Notes under the pieces: generated by a model | Database searches by the model: none | What the model was told of the DNA's origin: nothing | Seen by the model: only the letters and a program-made list of their open reading frames with translations | Assembly: GCF_029076845.1 (NCBI RefSeq) | Contig: NZ_JARESE010000056.1 | Span: 1-64,000 of the forward strand | Reading direction: 5' to 3' | DNA from: Novosphingobium album (ex Liu et al. 2023) | GTDB taxonomy: Bacteria; Pseudomonadota; Alphaproteobacteria; Sphingomonadales; Sphingomonadaceae | DNA length: 64,000 nucleotides | Made by a program: the position numbers and the translations under genes | Shown: piece by piece, positions 11,065-20,700 of the stretch | Layout: every line of letters starts with the position of its first letter | How positions within the stretch are numbered: position 1 is the stretch's first letter

Positions 11065-12363
11065 TTATTCCTTCCAGTCCGGCCACTTGACCCGACGCTC
11101 GCGGATCGCCTGCTCGGCCTGCTCCTGCAAATGCCAGGGCAGTTCCTCGAACACGTCCTCGAACATGGTGTGGAACGGGTGATGCATCCCGTGGCCCAGG
11201 ATGCCGTTCTTCTCGGCTTCCTTGGTCGCGGTCTTGACTTCTTCCACCAGCTCGCGGTCCATCGCCTCGTGCTGCTCCACCGACCATTCGCCCAGCGCGA
11301 CGAGGTGGCGCTTCAGGCGCATCACCGGGTCGCCCAGCGGCCATTCCTCGCGCTCCCGCGCGGAACGGTAGGCGGAAGGATCGTCCGAAGTGGAATGGCC
11401 TTCGGCGCGATAGGTGAAATGCTCGATCAGCGTCGGCCCGCCATTGGCGCGCGCGCGGTTGGCCGCCCAGCGCATCGCCGCATAGACCGCCAGCGCATCG
11501 TTGCCGTCCACCCGCAGGCCCGCGATGCCATAGCCGATGGCGCGCGCGGCGAACGTCGAACGCTCGGCCCCGGCGAAACCCGAAAAGCTCGAGATCGCCC
11601 ACTGGTTGTTGACGATGTTGAGCACCACCGGCGCGTTGTAGACCGCCGCGAACATCAGCGCGGAATGGAAATCGCCTTCCGCGCTCGATCCCTCGCCGAT
11701 GTAGCTGGTGGCGATGCGGGTGTCGCCCTTGATCGCGCTGGCCATCGCCCAGCCCACCGCTTGCGGATATTGCGTGGCAAGATTGCCCGAGATCGAGAAG
11801 AAGCCGTAATCGCGCGCCGAATACATGATCGGCAATTGCCGGCCCTTCAGCACGTCGGCGCGGTTCGAATAGATCTGGTTGACCATCTCGACCAACGGAT
11901 AGCCGCGCGCGATCAGGATGCCCTGCTGGCGATAGCTGGGGAACACCATATCGTCCGAAGCCAGCGCGAAGGCCGAGGCGACCGAGGTGGCCTCCTCGCC
12001 GGTGCACTTCATGTAGAAGCTGGTCTTGCCCTGGCGCTGGGCGCGGTACATCCGGTCATCGAACGCGCGGGTCAGCGCCATGGCGCGCAGCATCCGCCGC
12101 AGCGTTTCGGCATCGAGCCGGGGATTCCACGGGCCGACCGCGCGATGATCCTCGTCCAGCACGCGAATCAGGTCGTCGCACAGCGGGAAGGTCTCCGCTG
12201 CCGGGCAGGTCTCGTCCGGGCGGGGCTGCTTGCCCGCCTCGGGAATCGCCAGATAGGAATAATCGACCGCGTCGCCGGGCCGGTAGCGCGGCTCGGGCAC
12301 GTGAAGTTCCAGCGGCGGCAGATTGCCGCGCGATATGCCAGCACCGGTTCGACCATCGGCCAT
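11065..12363 (-). CDS. bkdA1: Branched-chain 2-oxoacid dehydrogenase E1 alpha
   Basis: A 432-residue TPP-binding subunit that decarboxylates branched-chain 2-oxoacids. Motifs: MYRAQRQGKTSFYMKCTGEEA, PSYRQQG, the TPP motif beginning GEGSSAEGDFHSAL and ending near NNQWAISS, and the regulated loop TYRAEGHSTSDDPSAYR. The long N-terminal extension before the catalytic core is typical of bacterial bkd E1 alpha. First gene of the operon; a purine-rich GGGGGGAG ribosome-binding site precedes the ATG at 12363. Confidence 0.95.
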   Translation of the reverse strand: MADGRTGAGISRGNLPPLELHVPEPRYRPGDAVDYSYLAIPEAGKQPRPDETCPAAETFPLCDDLIRVLDEDHRAVGPWNPRLDAETLRRMLRAMALTRAFDDRMYRAQRQGKTSFYMKCTGEEATSVASAFALASDDMVFPSYRQQGILIARGYPLVEMVNQIYSNRADVLKGRQLPIMYSARDYGFFSISGNLATQYPQAVGWAMASAIKGDTRIATSYIGEGSSAEGDFHSALMFAAVYNAPVVLNIVNNQWAISSFSGFAGAERSTFAARAIGYGIAGLRVDGNDALAVYAAMRWAANRARANGGPTLIEHFTYRAEGHSTSDDPSAYRSAREREEWPLGDPVMRLKRHLVALGEWSVEQHEAMDRELVEEVKTATKEAEKNGILGHGMHHPFHTMFEDVFEELPWHLQEQAEQAIRERRVKWPDWKE

Positions 12364-12413
12364 CGTTCGCGCTCCCCCCGCGTGCTCGGTCCACCAGGGA
12401 CCAATGAAGTAAA

Positions 12414-12443
12414 ATTCTAACGAGGCGTCATAATATTTCGCAA
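12414..12443 (-). promoter_or_regulatory. Candidate bkd operon promoter
   Basis: On the minus strand TTGCGA (12443-12438) is followed by 18 bp and TAGAAT (12419-12414), an AT-rich island in otherwise GC-rich DNA. The start would lie about 45 nt before the E1 alpha ATG. Confidence 0.4.
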
Positions 12444-12452
12444 TCCCGCAAT

Positions 12453-12486
12453 GTCAATCAGACCGCGACGTCAATCAGACCGCGAC
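12453..12486. repeat. Perfect 17-bp tandem duplication at the thyA 3' end
   Basis: GTCAATCAGACCGCGAC occurs twice head to tail (12453-12469 and 12470-12486). The second copy holds the last thyA codons and its stop; the first is an extra copy just past the stop. Probably a slippage or recent duplication event. Confidence 0.9.
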
Positions 12487-13431
12487 AGGCGCCGCGATAT
12501 GCGCCTGCGGCGCATAGCCGGTGACTTCGAAGTCCTCGATCCGATAGTCGAAGATCGAGGCCGGACGCCTGAGAATCGCCAGCCTCGGCTCGCCGTCGGG
12601 CTCCCGGCCAAGCTGCGTGGCCACCAGCGGGGCGTGGTTGAGATAGAGGTGCACGTCCCCGCCCATCCACACCGCCTCGCCCGGTTCCAGTTCGCACTGC
12701 TGCGCCAGCATACGGATCAGCAGCGCCAGCGACCACATGTTGAAGGCGAACCCCAGGCCAAGATCGCAGCTGCGTTGATAGAGCAGGCCCGAAAGGCGAT
12801 TGCCGGAGACATGGAACTGATAGGTCTTGTGACATGGCGGCAGCGCCATGGCGTCAAGCTCGGCGACGTTCCAGCCCTCGACGATGTGGCGGCGGCTGCC
12901 GGGATTGGCCTTCAGGCTTGCGACCACTTGCGCGATCTGGTTGATGCCCGGCCCCGCGCGGAACAGCCCGTCGCCCGCGGGCACATACGTCGGCCAGTCG
13001 ACCCACTGCTTGCCGTAGACCGGGCCGAGATCGCCCCAGCGCGCCGCGAAATCCACATCCTCCACGATCCGGCGCGAGAACGCCGCGCGGTCGATCGCCT
13101 CGCCGGTCTCGCGCCGATAGCGATCGAGCGGCCAGTCGGTCCAGATCTCCACGCCTTGCGCGCAGAGCGGGCGGATATTGGTTTCGCCGGTCAGGAACCA
13201 CAGCAGCTCGCGCGTCGCGGTCTTCCAGTAGACGCGCTTGGTGGTGAGCAGGGGCATGACCCCGTCGGCCAGATCGAAGCGGATCGTCGCCCCGAAAAGC
13301 GCGCGCGTGCCGACGCCGGTACGGTCCCGCCGCTCATCACCCGATTCCCAGATACGGCGCATCAGGTCGAGGTATTGCCATTCCCAGTGGCGGCGTTGCG
13401 GGTCGCGGGCAAGGGTCAGGGGCTGGGCCAT
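12475..13431 (-). CDS. thyA: Thymidylate synthase
   Basis: Folate-dependent methylation of dUMP to dTMP. A 318-residue protein, longer than the 264-residue E. coli form because of an insertion after the N-terminal third, as in the longer ThyA subtype. Visible marks: DRTGVGTRALFGATIRFDL, the active-site PPCHKTYQFHV (nucleophilic Cys), RSCDLGLGFAFNM and the C-terminal APVAV. The frame stays open upstream to about 13740 over the tRNA-Pro region, but the conserved start is the ATG at 13431. Confidence 0.95.
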   Translation of the reverse strand: MAQPLTLARDPQRRHWEWQYLDLMRRIWESGDERRDRTGVGTRALFGATIRFDLADGVMPLLTTKRVYWKTATRELLWFLTGETNIRPLCAQGVEIWTDWPLDRYRRETGEAIDRAAFSRRIVEDVDFAARWGDLGPVYGKQWVDWPTYVPAGDGLFRAGPGINQIAQVVASLKANPGSRRHIVEGWNVAELDAMALPPCHKTYQFHVSGNRLSGLLYQRSCDLGLGFAFNMWSLALLIRMLAQQCELEPGEAVWMGGDVHLYLNHAPLVATQLGREPDGEPRLAILRRPASIFDYRIEDFEVTGYAPQAHIAAPVAV

Positions 13432-13543
13432 GCCTGATCGTAACCGCCACCCCCGGCACTGCCAAGCGCGAAGCCGGCGGGGCGGACAAAGCCCCGCCGG
13501 CGGACCCGCTGTATGATTCTCGTCACAAGCGGCGAAAGGCGGG

Positions 13544-13572
13544 TTGCCACTGCGCGATTGCCTCTCTATAGG
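13544..13572 (+). promoter_or_regulatory. Promoter of tRNA-Pro
   Basis: TTGCCA (13544-13549), 17-bp spacer, TATAGG (13567-13572). The predicted start lies about 36 nt before the mature tRNA. Confidence 0.55.
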
Positions 13573-13614
13573 CGCGCTCCTGCCTCGCGCTGCCCCTGGG
13601 TGGCCGCGATCGGT

Positions 13615-13691
13615 CGGGGAGTAGCTCAGCCTGGTAGAGCACTGTCTTCGGGAGGCAGGGGCCGGAGGTTCGAATCCTCTCTCCCCGACCA
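13615..13691 (+). tRNA. tRNA-Pro (CGG)
   Basis: Cloverleaf with acceptor CGGGGAG/CTCCCCG, D-stem GCTC/GAGC, anticodon loop TTCGGGA (anticodon CGG), T-loop TTCGAAT and encoded CCA at 13689-13691. It reads codon CCG, heavily used in GC-rich genomes. Confidence 0.97.
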
Positions 13692-13808
13692 ATTTTCCAG
13701 CACGCAAGCGATAGCTGGCAACGGCCGGCAGCAAGCCCATGTCTTGCCTTGGAAAACCACGCCGGGTTCATCAGCCGGAAAGCATGTCGCCACGGATGTT
13801 TCATAAAA

Positions 13809-13841
13809 GAGACACATAACTGTCACCGCGAGGTCAATAAT
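13809..13841 (+). promoter_or_regulatory. Candidate three-unit Pho box before the receptor/phytase operon
   Basis: Three successive 11-bp units with the PhoB pattern (7 conserved bases plus 4 spacer bases): GAGACAC-ATAA (13809-13819), CTGTCAC-CGCG (13820-13830), AGGTCAA-TAAT (13831-13841). The middle unit matches the CTGTCAC consensus perfectly, the flanking ones 4 of 7. A CTAGCC -10-like element follows at once, and the receptor ATG is 40 bp downstream. Fits phosphate-starvation control of phytate use. Confidence 0.45.
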
Positions 13842-13881
13842 CGCGGCTAGCCGCCACCCGGTTCAGGAGGTGGAGGCGCAA

Positions 13882-16713
13882 ATGAAAATCAATACCGTTA
13901 TATTCTCGGGCTCGGTGTCGGCGCTCGCGCTGGCGCTGGTAACGCCGGCGCTGGCGGGCGAGATCGTCGGCACGGTGATCGACGAAAGCAACACGATCGC
14001 CCTGCGCTCGGCGCAAGTGACCATCGTCGAACTGAAGCGCACCGCGGTGTCGGAAGACGACGGCAGCTTCCTGTTCGGCGACGTGCCGGCCGGTGACTAC
14101 ACCATCGAAGTCCGCTATGTCGGCGCGCCCACGGTGCAGCGCCGTGTGACGGTGCCGGCCGAAGGCATGGTGCGCGCCGATATCGCGCTGGGCGGCGACA
14201 AGGCCGAGATCATCGTCTACGGCCAGAGCGCCAATCAGGCCAGCGCCCTGTCGCGCAAGCGCGCCGCCGACACGGTGAGCGACGTGCTGAGCCGCGATGC
14301 CATCGGCCAGTTCCCCGATCAGAACGTGGCCGAATCGCTGCGCCGCCTGCCGGGCATCAACATCCTCAACGATCAGGGCGAAGGCCGCTTCGTCTCGGTG
14401 CGCGGGCTTGACCCGGAACTCAACGCGACCTCGCTCAACGGCGTGCGCGTGCCCGCCCCGGAAAGCGACGTGCGCTCGGTCGCGCTCGACGTGATTTCCA
14501 GCGACAACATCGAATCGATCGAAGTCAAGAAGTCGCTTACGCCCGACATGGACGCCGACACCATCGGCGCCTCGATCGAGATCGAGACGACCAGCTCGTT
14601 CAACCGCAAGCGCGACTTGCTGACGCTCAAGGCCGAAGGCAGCTACAACGATTACACCGGCACCGTGACGCCCAAGGGCAGCCTCGACTTCTCGCGGCGG
14701 ATCTCCGACAACTTCGGCATCTCGGGCGGCATCTCGTACTATCAGCGCAAGTTCGAGACCGACAACATCGAGGCCGACGGCTGGGACGAGGACGATGGCC
14801 GCGTCTTCCCCGACGAGATCAACTATCGCGACTATGACGTCGAGCGCAAACGCCTCAGCGCCAACCTGAGCTTCGACTTCAGGCTGGGCGATGCCACGAC
14901 GCTCTATCTGCGTGGCATCTACAGCCAGTTCGACGATCAGGAATACCGCCGCGAGACCAGCTTCAAGTTCGATGAAGCGCCTTCGTCGGGCAGCGGCGAC
15001 AGCGTGCTGTATGACGATGCCGATGGCGAGATCTCGGTCCAGCGCTCGCTCAAGGACCGTTTCGAGCGCCAGCGGATCCGCTCGCTGGTGTTCGGCGGCG
15101 AAACCAACGACGGCGACTGGCACGCGAAATACTCGGTGAGCTGGGCCAAGTCCTCCGAGCGCGAGAACGGCTCGATCGACCCGGCCAACTTCGAGAAGGG
15201 CTTCGATGGCGACGGACTGAAGCTGGGGCTCGACTTCGCCGATCCGCGCAAGCCGCTCTATTCGGTTTCGGGCAGCCCCGGCGCGGTCGCCGACTTCTCG
15301 AACCCCTCGGAATTCGAGCTGGACGACATCACGCTGACCGCGCTGTCGGATTCGCGTGACCGCGAATACGCGGCCAGGCTCGATCTCGGCCGGGATTTCC
15401 AGATGGATGGCGGCACGTTCACCGTCCAGGCCGGCGCCAAGGGCCGCTGGCGCAAGAAGCTGTACAACCTGGAAGCCGAGTACTGGGAAAACGAAGACCT
15501 GACGCTCGCCGACGTGCTGGGCGAGCAGACCTATCGCATCACCGACATCTCGCCGGTGCTGAACAAGAACGGCGTGCGCGATATCTTCTTCGGCGATCGC
15601 GGCGCCTTCGAACTCAACCCGATCGACAGCCAGTACGATTCGGCGGTCGAGGACTACACGGTCGATGAAGACATCATGGCCGGCTACCTGCTGGGCCGCT
15701 GGGACAGCAGCACGCTGCGGGTGATCGGCGGCGTGCGCTATGAGCACACCAAGAACGACATCCGCGCCAACACCGTGACGCTCTTCGCCGAAGACGCCAC
15801 CCTGCCCGACGGGTCGACCGCTGCGGAAGATACCGTGCTGGTGGTGCCCAACGCCTTCAAGCGCAGCTATGGCCACTGGCTGCCCAGCCTGAACGTACGC
15901 TGGGAACCCTCGCAGGACCTGATCGTGCGCACGGCCGGCTATCGCAGCGTGGTTCGCCCCAAGCTGTCCAAGCTGGCACCGCGCTTCACCATCGAGCAGA
16001 ACGACGACAACGAGCGCGAGGGCGAGTTCGGCAATCCCGAGCTGCGGCCCTACGAGGCGTGGAACTTCGATGCCTCGCTCGAATACTACCTGTCGAACAA
16101 CGGCGCGCTTTCGGCGGCGTTCTTCTACAAGGACGTGAAGAACTTTTCGTTCGACGTGAATATCGACGATCCGGGCACGTACAACGGCATCCCCTATGAC
16201 GAGGCGACGATCCCGCAGAACGGCAAGTCGGCCAAGATCTGGGGCCTGGAACTGAGCTATTCGCAAGCCTTCGGCTTCCTGCCCTCACCGTTCGACGGGC
16301 TGATCACGCAGGCCAACTACACCTACACCGACGCCACCGGCAAAGTGCCGGTCGACGGCGATCCGCTGGACTTGCGCAAGATCACCCTGCCCGCGACGTC
16401 CAAGCACACCTTCAACCTGGCGCTGGGTTACGAGAAGGGCCCGGTCAGCCTGCGCGTGGCCGGCACCTATCGTTCGAAGTACCTTGACGAGCTGGGCGAC
16501 GATGTCAGCGAGGACCGGATCATCGACAATCACTTCCAACTCGACATGAGCGCGAAGTACCGCGTAACCCAGCAGGTGCAGCTGTTCTACGAATGGGTGA
16601 ACATCAACAACGCGAAGTACTATGCCTACAACACCATCGGCTCGCGCCGGAACCTGCTGCAGTTCGAGGAATACAACTGGACGATGAAGTTCGGCGCACG
16701 GGTGAGCTTCTGA
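13882..16713 (+). CDS. TonB-dependent receptor (probable phytate/inositol-phosphate uptake)
   Basis: Outer-membrane TonB-dependent receptor of 943 residues. Signal peptide about 1-25 (FSGSVSALALALVTPALAG), a carboxypeptidase-regulatory-like beta domain about 26-105 (SEDDGSFLFGDVPAGDYTIEVRYVG), plug about 110-235 (QFPDQNVAESLRRLPGI, VSVRGLDPELNATSLNG), then the 22-strand barrel ending in Phe (ARVSF). This resembles the large Xanthomonas/Caulobacter receptor subclass. The ATG at 13882 was preferred over the GTG at 13870 because GGAGG at 13872-13876 and the signal peptide fit it. The stop overlaps the phytase start (TGATG), so substrate is inferred to be phytate or a product; not proven. Confidence 0.92.
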   Translation: MKINTVIFSGSVSALALALVTPALAGEIVGTVIDESNTIALRSAQVTIVELKRTAVSEDDGSFLFGDVPAGDYTIEVRYVGAPTVQRRVTVPAEGMVRADIALGGDKAEIIVYGQSANQASALSRKRAADTVSDVLSRDAIGQFPDQNVAESLRRLPGINILNDQGEGRFVSVRGLDPELNATSLNGVRVPAPESDVRSVALDVISSDNIESIEVKKSLTPDMDADTIGASIEIETTSSFNRKRDLLTLKAEGSYNDYTGTVTPKGSLDFSRRISDNFGISGGISYYQRKFETDNIEADGWDEDDGRVFPDEINYRDYDVERKRLSANLSFDFRLGDATTLYLRGIYSQFDDQEYRRETSFKFDEAPSSGSGDSVLYDDADGEISVQRSLKDRFERQRIRSLVFGGETNDGDWHAKYSVSWAKSSERENGSIDPANFEKGFDGDGLKLGLDFADPRKPLYSVSGSPGAVADFSNPSEFELDDITLTALSDSRDREYAARLDLGRDFQMDGGTFTVQAGAKGRWRKKLYNLEAEYWENEDLTLADVLGEQTYRITDISPVLNKNGVRDIFFGDRGAFELNPIDSQYDSAVEDYTVDEDIMAGYLLGRWDSSTLRVIGGVRYEHTKNDIRANTVTLFAEDATLPDGSTAAEDTVLVVPNAFKRSYGHWLPSLNVRWEPSQDLIVRTAGYRSVVRPKLSKLAPRFTIEQNDDNEREGEFGNPELRPYEAWNFDASLEYYLSNNGALSAAFFYKDVKNFSFDVNIDDPGTYNGIPYDEATIPQNGKSAKIWGLELSYSQAFGFLPSPFDGLITQANYTYTDATGKVPVDGDPLDLRKITLPATSKHTFNLALGYEKGPVSLRVAGTYRSKYLDELGDDVSEDRIIDNHFQLDMSAKYRVTQQVQLFYEWVNINNAKYYAYNTIGSRRNLLQFEEYNWTMKFGARVSF

Positions 16714-17735
16714 TGCGCAAGGCGACCATCCTTCTGGCGGCGCTGGCCTGTTCGGCCTGCGCCGCCACGCCGCCGCCGGTCAACTCGCTTCCCGCCGCAA
16801 CGGTGACGGCCTCGGCCGAAACCGAGCCGGTGGGCACGGCCGCCGCCGACGCGGCCGACGATCCGGCGATCTGGCGCAATCCCGCCGATCCGGCCGCAAG
16901 CCTGATCGTCGCCACCGACAAGAAGGCCGGCCTCTACGTCTATGGCCTGGACGGCAAGCGGCGCGATTTCGATGCCGATGGCCGGCTGAACAATGTCGAT
17001 CTGGTGGACGTGCCCGGCCGGGGCGTGATCGTGGCGGCCAGCGATCGCAACGATCCGCTCCACGCCCTGCTGCGGCTCTACCGCCTCGATACCGCCGCCG
17101 CGCGGCTGGTGCCGCTAGGCACGGTCGGCGGCGGGACGGGTGAAGGCTATGGCCTGTGCCTGTGGGCCCAGGGCGCGGACCTTCACGCCTATTCGGTGCT
17201 GAAGGACGGAACGATCGAGGAATACCTGCTGCTGCTCGACGGCGCGCCGCAGGCCCGGCATCTGCGCACGCGCAAGCTGGCGACGCAGACCGAAGGCTGC
17301 GTGGTCGATCCGCGCGACGGCACGCTCTACGTCGGCGAGGAAGACGTCGGCATCTGGCGTTTCGGCGCGAGCGAGACGCAAGGCACGCTGGTGGCGCCGG
17401 CCGACGGCAAGCAGCTTGTCGCCGATACCGAGGGGCTGGCGATCCTGCCGCAAGGCGATCAGGGCGGGCTGCTGGTGGCATCGAGCCAGGGCGACAATGC
17501 CTATGCGCTCTATCGCCTGCCGGGGATGGCGCCGGCCGGCCGCTTCCGCATCGGTGCGGGCGCTTACGGCGCCACTTCGGAAACCGACGGCATCGCGCTG
17601 GTCGGCGGCAGCTTCGGCGCGGCCTATCCGCAGGGGCTGTTCGTGGCGCAGGATGGCGACAACAGCCCGCACGCGCAGAACTTCAAGCTCGTGTCATGGC
17701 AAGCGGTGATGGCGGCAGTGCAACCCGCGCCCTGA
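16713..17735 (+). CDS. 3-phytase, beta-propeller type, probable lipoprotein
   Basis: Calcium-dependent beta-propeller phytase hydrolysing inositol hexakisphosphate. 340 residues with all blade signatures: DAADDPAIWRNP (46-57), LIVATDKKAGLYVYGLDGK, RLNNVDLVDV, TEGCVVDPRDGTLYVGEED, DTEGLAIL, SSQGDNAYALY and SETDGIAL. The N-terminus is hydrophobic with Cys at 13 and 16, so export and possible lipidation are likely, though the lipobox is imperfect. Start ATG overlaps the receptor's TGA. Together with the receptor it forms a phytate-scavenging operon. Confidence 0.92.
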   Translation: MRKATILLAALACSACAATPPPVNSLPAATVTASAETEPVGTAAADAADDPAIWRNPADPAASLIVATDKKAGLYVYGLDGKRRDFDADGRLNNVDLVDVPGRGVIVAASDRNDPLHALLRLYRLDTAAARLVPLGTVGGGTGEGYGLCLWAQGADLHAYSVLKDGTIEEYLLLLDGAPQARHLRTRKLATQTEGCVVDPRDGTLYVGEEDVGIWRFGASETQGTLVAPADGKQLVADTEGLAILPQGDQGGLLVASSQGDNAYALYRLPGMAPAGRFRIGAGAYGATSETDGIALVGGSFGAAYPQGLFVAQDGDNSPHAQNFKLVSWQAVMAAVQPAP

Positions 17736-17756
17736 GAGACCAAAGCCGGCGCGCGG

Positions 17757-20700
17757 TCAGCCCCAGGCGGACAGCGCGCTCGCTTCCGCCTCGAACGGGA
17801 CCAGCATCGCCAGCGTGGGCGCGGCCAGATCCTGCGCGGTGGCAAGGCTGGTCGCGGTGATCGCCTGCGATCCGACCAGGATGGTGCCGGCCGCCGTATC
17901 GAGATGGAGCGTGCGCGCGTCGCCCGCGAAATCGAGCGTCATGTCACCCCGGCCGACCGGGACGAGGATCGACCCGCCGTCCGTGACCAGCACCACCGCC
18001 GATCCCTGCCGGTACGCCGCGAAATCGCTGGCCGTATCGACGATCTCCAGCGTATCGCCGCCCCGGTTGAACGAGGGGTCGAGCGTCATGTCGCCGGCAA
18101 GCCAGGTCACGGTCTCGGCCCCGCCGGTGCCGAAGATCTGGAAATCCCCGCCCAGCGTGGCGTGCGCGCCTTCCTCGTAGAGCACGCGCGCGCTCGCACC
18201 GGGGTCTTCGCCGGTCGGCAGCACCGGATTCTGCGGCGGCGCACTGATGGCGGTGGCGGTTACGGTCACTTCCTGAGCGCCGAACAGCACGGCGGTTCCC
18301 GTCGCGTTGACATGGAGCGAGCGGATGCCGTCGTCGAACACGATCAGCGTGCCGTTGGGCCCGAACGGCACCGAAAGCGTCACGTCCGGCCCGATGATAT
18401 CCGCGAGCGAGCCCGAACGCGCGATGGTATAATCGGCCGCGTCGCCAGGCAGGCGCACGATGTCCCCGCCCCGGTTGAACGAGGGATCGAGCACGATCGC
18501 GCTGTCGGACGGCGCGATGGTGATGTCCTGAAAGCCGGTGGTGCCGAACACCGTGCCATTGCCGCCAACCGTACCGGCGAAACCCGTGGTGGCCAGAACC
18601 CCGAAGGCGGGATCGCCGAACTCGATGGCGATTGCTTGCATGATCGTCCCTCCATGTCCGTCCGCGACGGTGATGGTGAAAGCGTCGTCGCCCTTGTAGC
18701 CGGCATCCGGGAGGTACGTGGCGATGCCGCCCGGCGCAAAGGCGACAGTGCCATGCGCCGGCGCGCTGGCGGAATAGGTGAGCGCGTCCCCATCGCGATC
18801 GGAGGCACCGATCGCGAATCTTGCCGGCCCGCCGGCCTGCGTCCTCACCGTCTGGCTCGTGGCGGCTTCGGGCGCGTCGTTGACCGGCGTGACGTGGAGC
18901 GTAATCCGGGCAGTGTTGCCCCCTGAGGAATCGTCTTTCGCCAGGACTGACACATAGTCCTCACCGAAGAAATCGGGATCGGGAGTGTACGTGAACCTCC
19001 CATCCTCACCGCCGGTTATGATACCGTGCGTCGGTTGGCCGATCGTCAGGGTGACAGGATCGCCATCGGGGTCGCTGGCCGTTATGGTGAATGCCACGGC
19101 AACGTCCTCGGCGGTCATCACATCGGTGTCGACCGTGAGCAAAGGCCCCCGATTGTCGTGGAAGAATCCCAGATCGGCGGCCCACTGGAACAGCCCGTCA
19201 TCGAACAGGAACCCCTCTACGCCGATCAGGTGATCGGTTCCGTCCGGCCCCGCCACGACGATATCGTCCGAAGCCAGGCCATTCGCGCTATAGGCCGAAT
19301 GGAGCCCGGAATAGCGGGCGAAGTCGCTCCCTTCGCCTCCCACCAGCAGATCGTTGCCCGCGCCGCCGCGCAGCGAATCGTCGCCATAGCCGCCAAACAG
19401 GCGATCGAAACCGGAACCGCCCACCAGCGTGTCATCGCCCGCCCAGCCATCGAGCATCGATCCAAGCGGTTCCGCGCTGTCCGCCAAGCGCGCGGCCGCC
19501 TGCGCGATGTTGAGATCGTAGGACGCGACCGACTCGATTCCGCCCCGATGATCGCTGACCTTGACGTAATAACGCTGCCCCGCCTGCAGGCCGTTCAATT
19601 CCAGAAAGCTGTCGAAGACATTGGCACCGCCGGGATCGAGCCCCGGCCCATCGTCATTGCTGGCAATCAGCGCGCCGCTTTCGCCGTAGACCCATATCTC
19701 GGCGTCGATCGCGAAGCTGCTGTCGATATCGATATAGACCGGCCCCGCGCCGCCAGCGGTGAAGGAATAGAAATGCGATCCACCTCCTGGCGCGGCATGA
19801 ACCGTGACGCTGGCCATCCCCGCATCCATCCGCACGACCGGGTCGCTGGCGCCGGCAACGAACCTGTAGTCGAGGTCCATCGCGGTGTCGCGGCTGGTAT
19901 TGTCCAGATATAACGGCCGGTAGACTTCGTTGAGCGCGTCGATATCCACCTGGCCCGCCCTGGCGATCAGCGTGTCGTTGCCCGCGCCGCCGACCGCGCC
20001 CTCGATCGAGACCAGCGTATCGGCACCGTCGCCCGTGGCGGTTCCGGCGGCAAGGTCGATCACCAGATCGGCGGTCACGCCTTCATAGCTGACGATATCG
20101 AAGCCCGCCCCGCCATCGAGCCGGTTGGCCCCCGCGTTGCCGTGCAGCCGGTCATCGCCATCGCCCCCCAGCGCGTTCTCGATCGTCGCGCCGTTGGCGA
20201 TGGTGAAGCCGCCGATCACGCCGCCGATCCGCGAGACGAAGCCGCCGCCGCCCGGCGCGTCGAGCAGCGTCGCGGCGCGCAAGTCGATGGTCGCGGGCGC
20301 CCCGCCGGCATTGCCCGCCGCAATCGTATCGCTGCCCGACGCATCCCAGATCGCCAGCCAGCCCGTGCCCGCGACATTGGCGCCGGGCAGCACGAACGTG
20401 GAATTGCCGGCATTGGTGCTCATGTTGGCGCCATAAAGCCGCTGGATCGCGGCGATATCGAACGCCATCGGCCCCAGGGCCCAGCCATAGCCGGGATCGG
20501 GCGAGAGGCCGACCTCCTCATAGCCCGAATTGTAGCTCATCACCGTGAACACGCCCTGGTTCAGGTTGTAGAGGCCCAGTTGGTATTCGCCATAGACGCC
20601 GGGAAAGGTGGGATCGCCCGGCGCCTCGTCACCGTCGTTATGCGGGTGCAGCAGGCCCAGGCCGTGACCGATCTCGTGCACGAAGGTATCGTAGGAATAG

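Noticed and set aside
12475..13740. A 421-residue thyA with an N-terminal extension
   Set aside because: The extension reads through the tRNA-Pro gene and lacks homology; the normal start is at 13431.
13834..16266. An 810-residue minus-strand frame opposite the TonB receptor
   Set aside because: Shadow of the receptor; composition typical of antisense and no family match.
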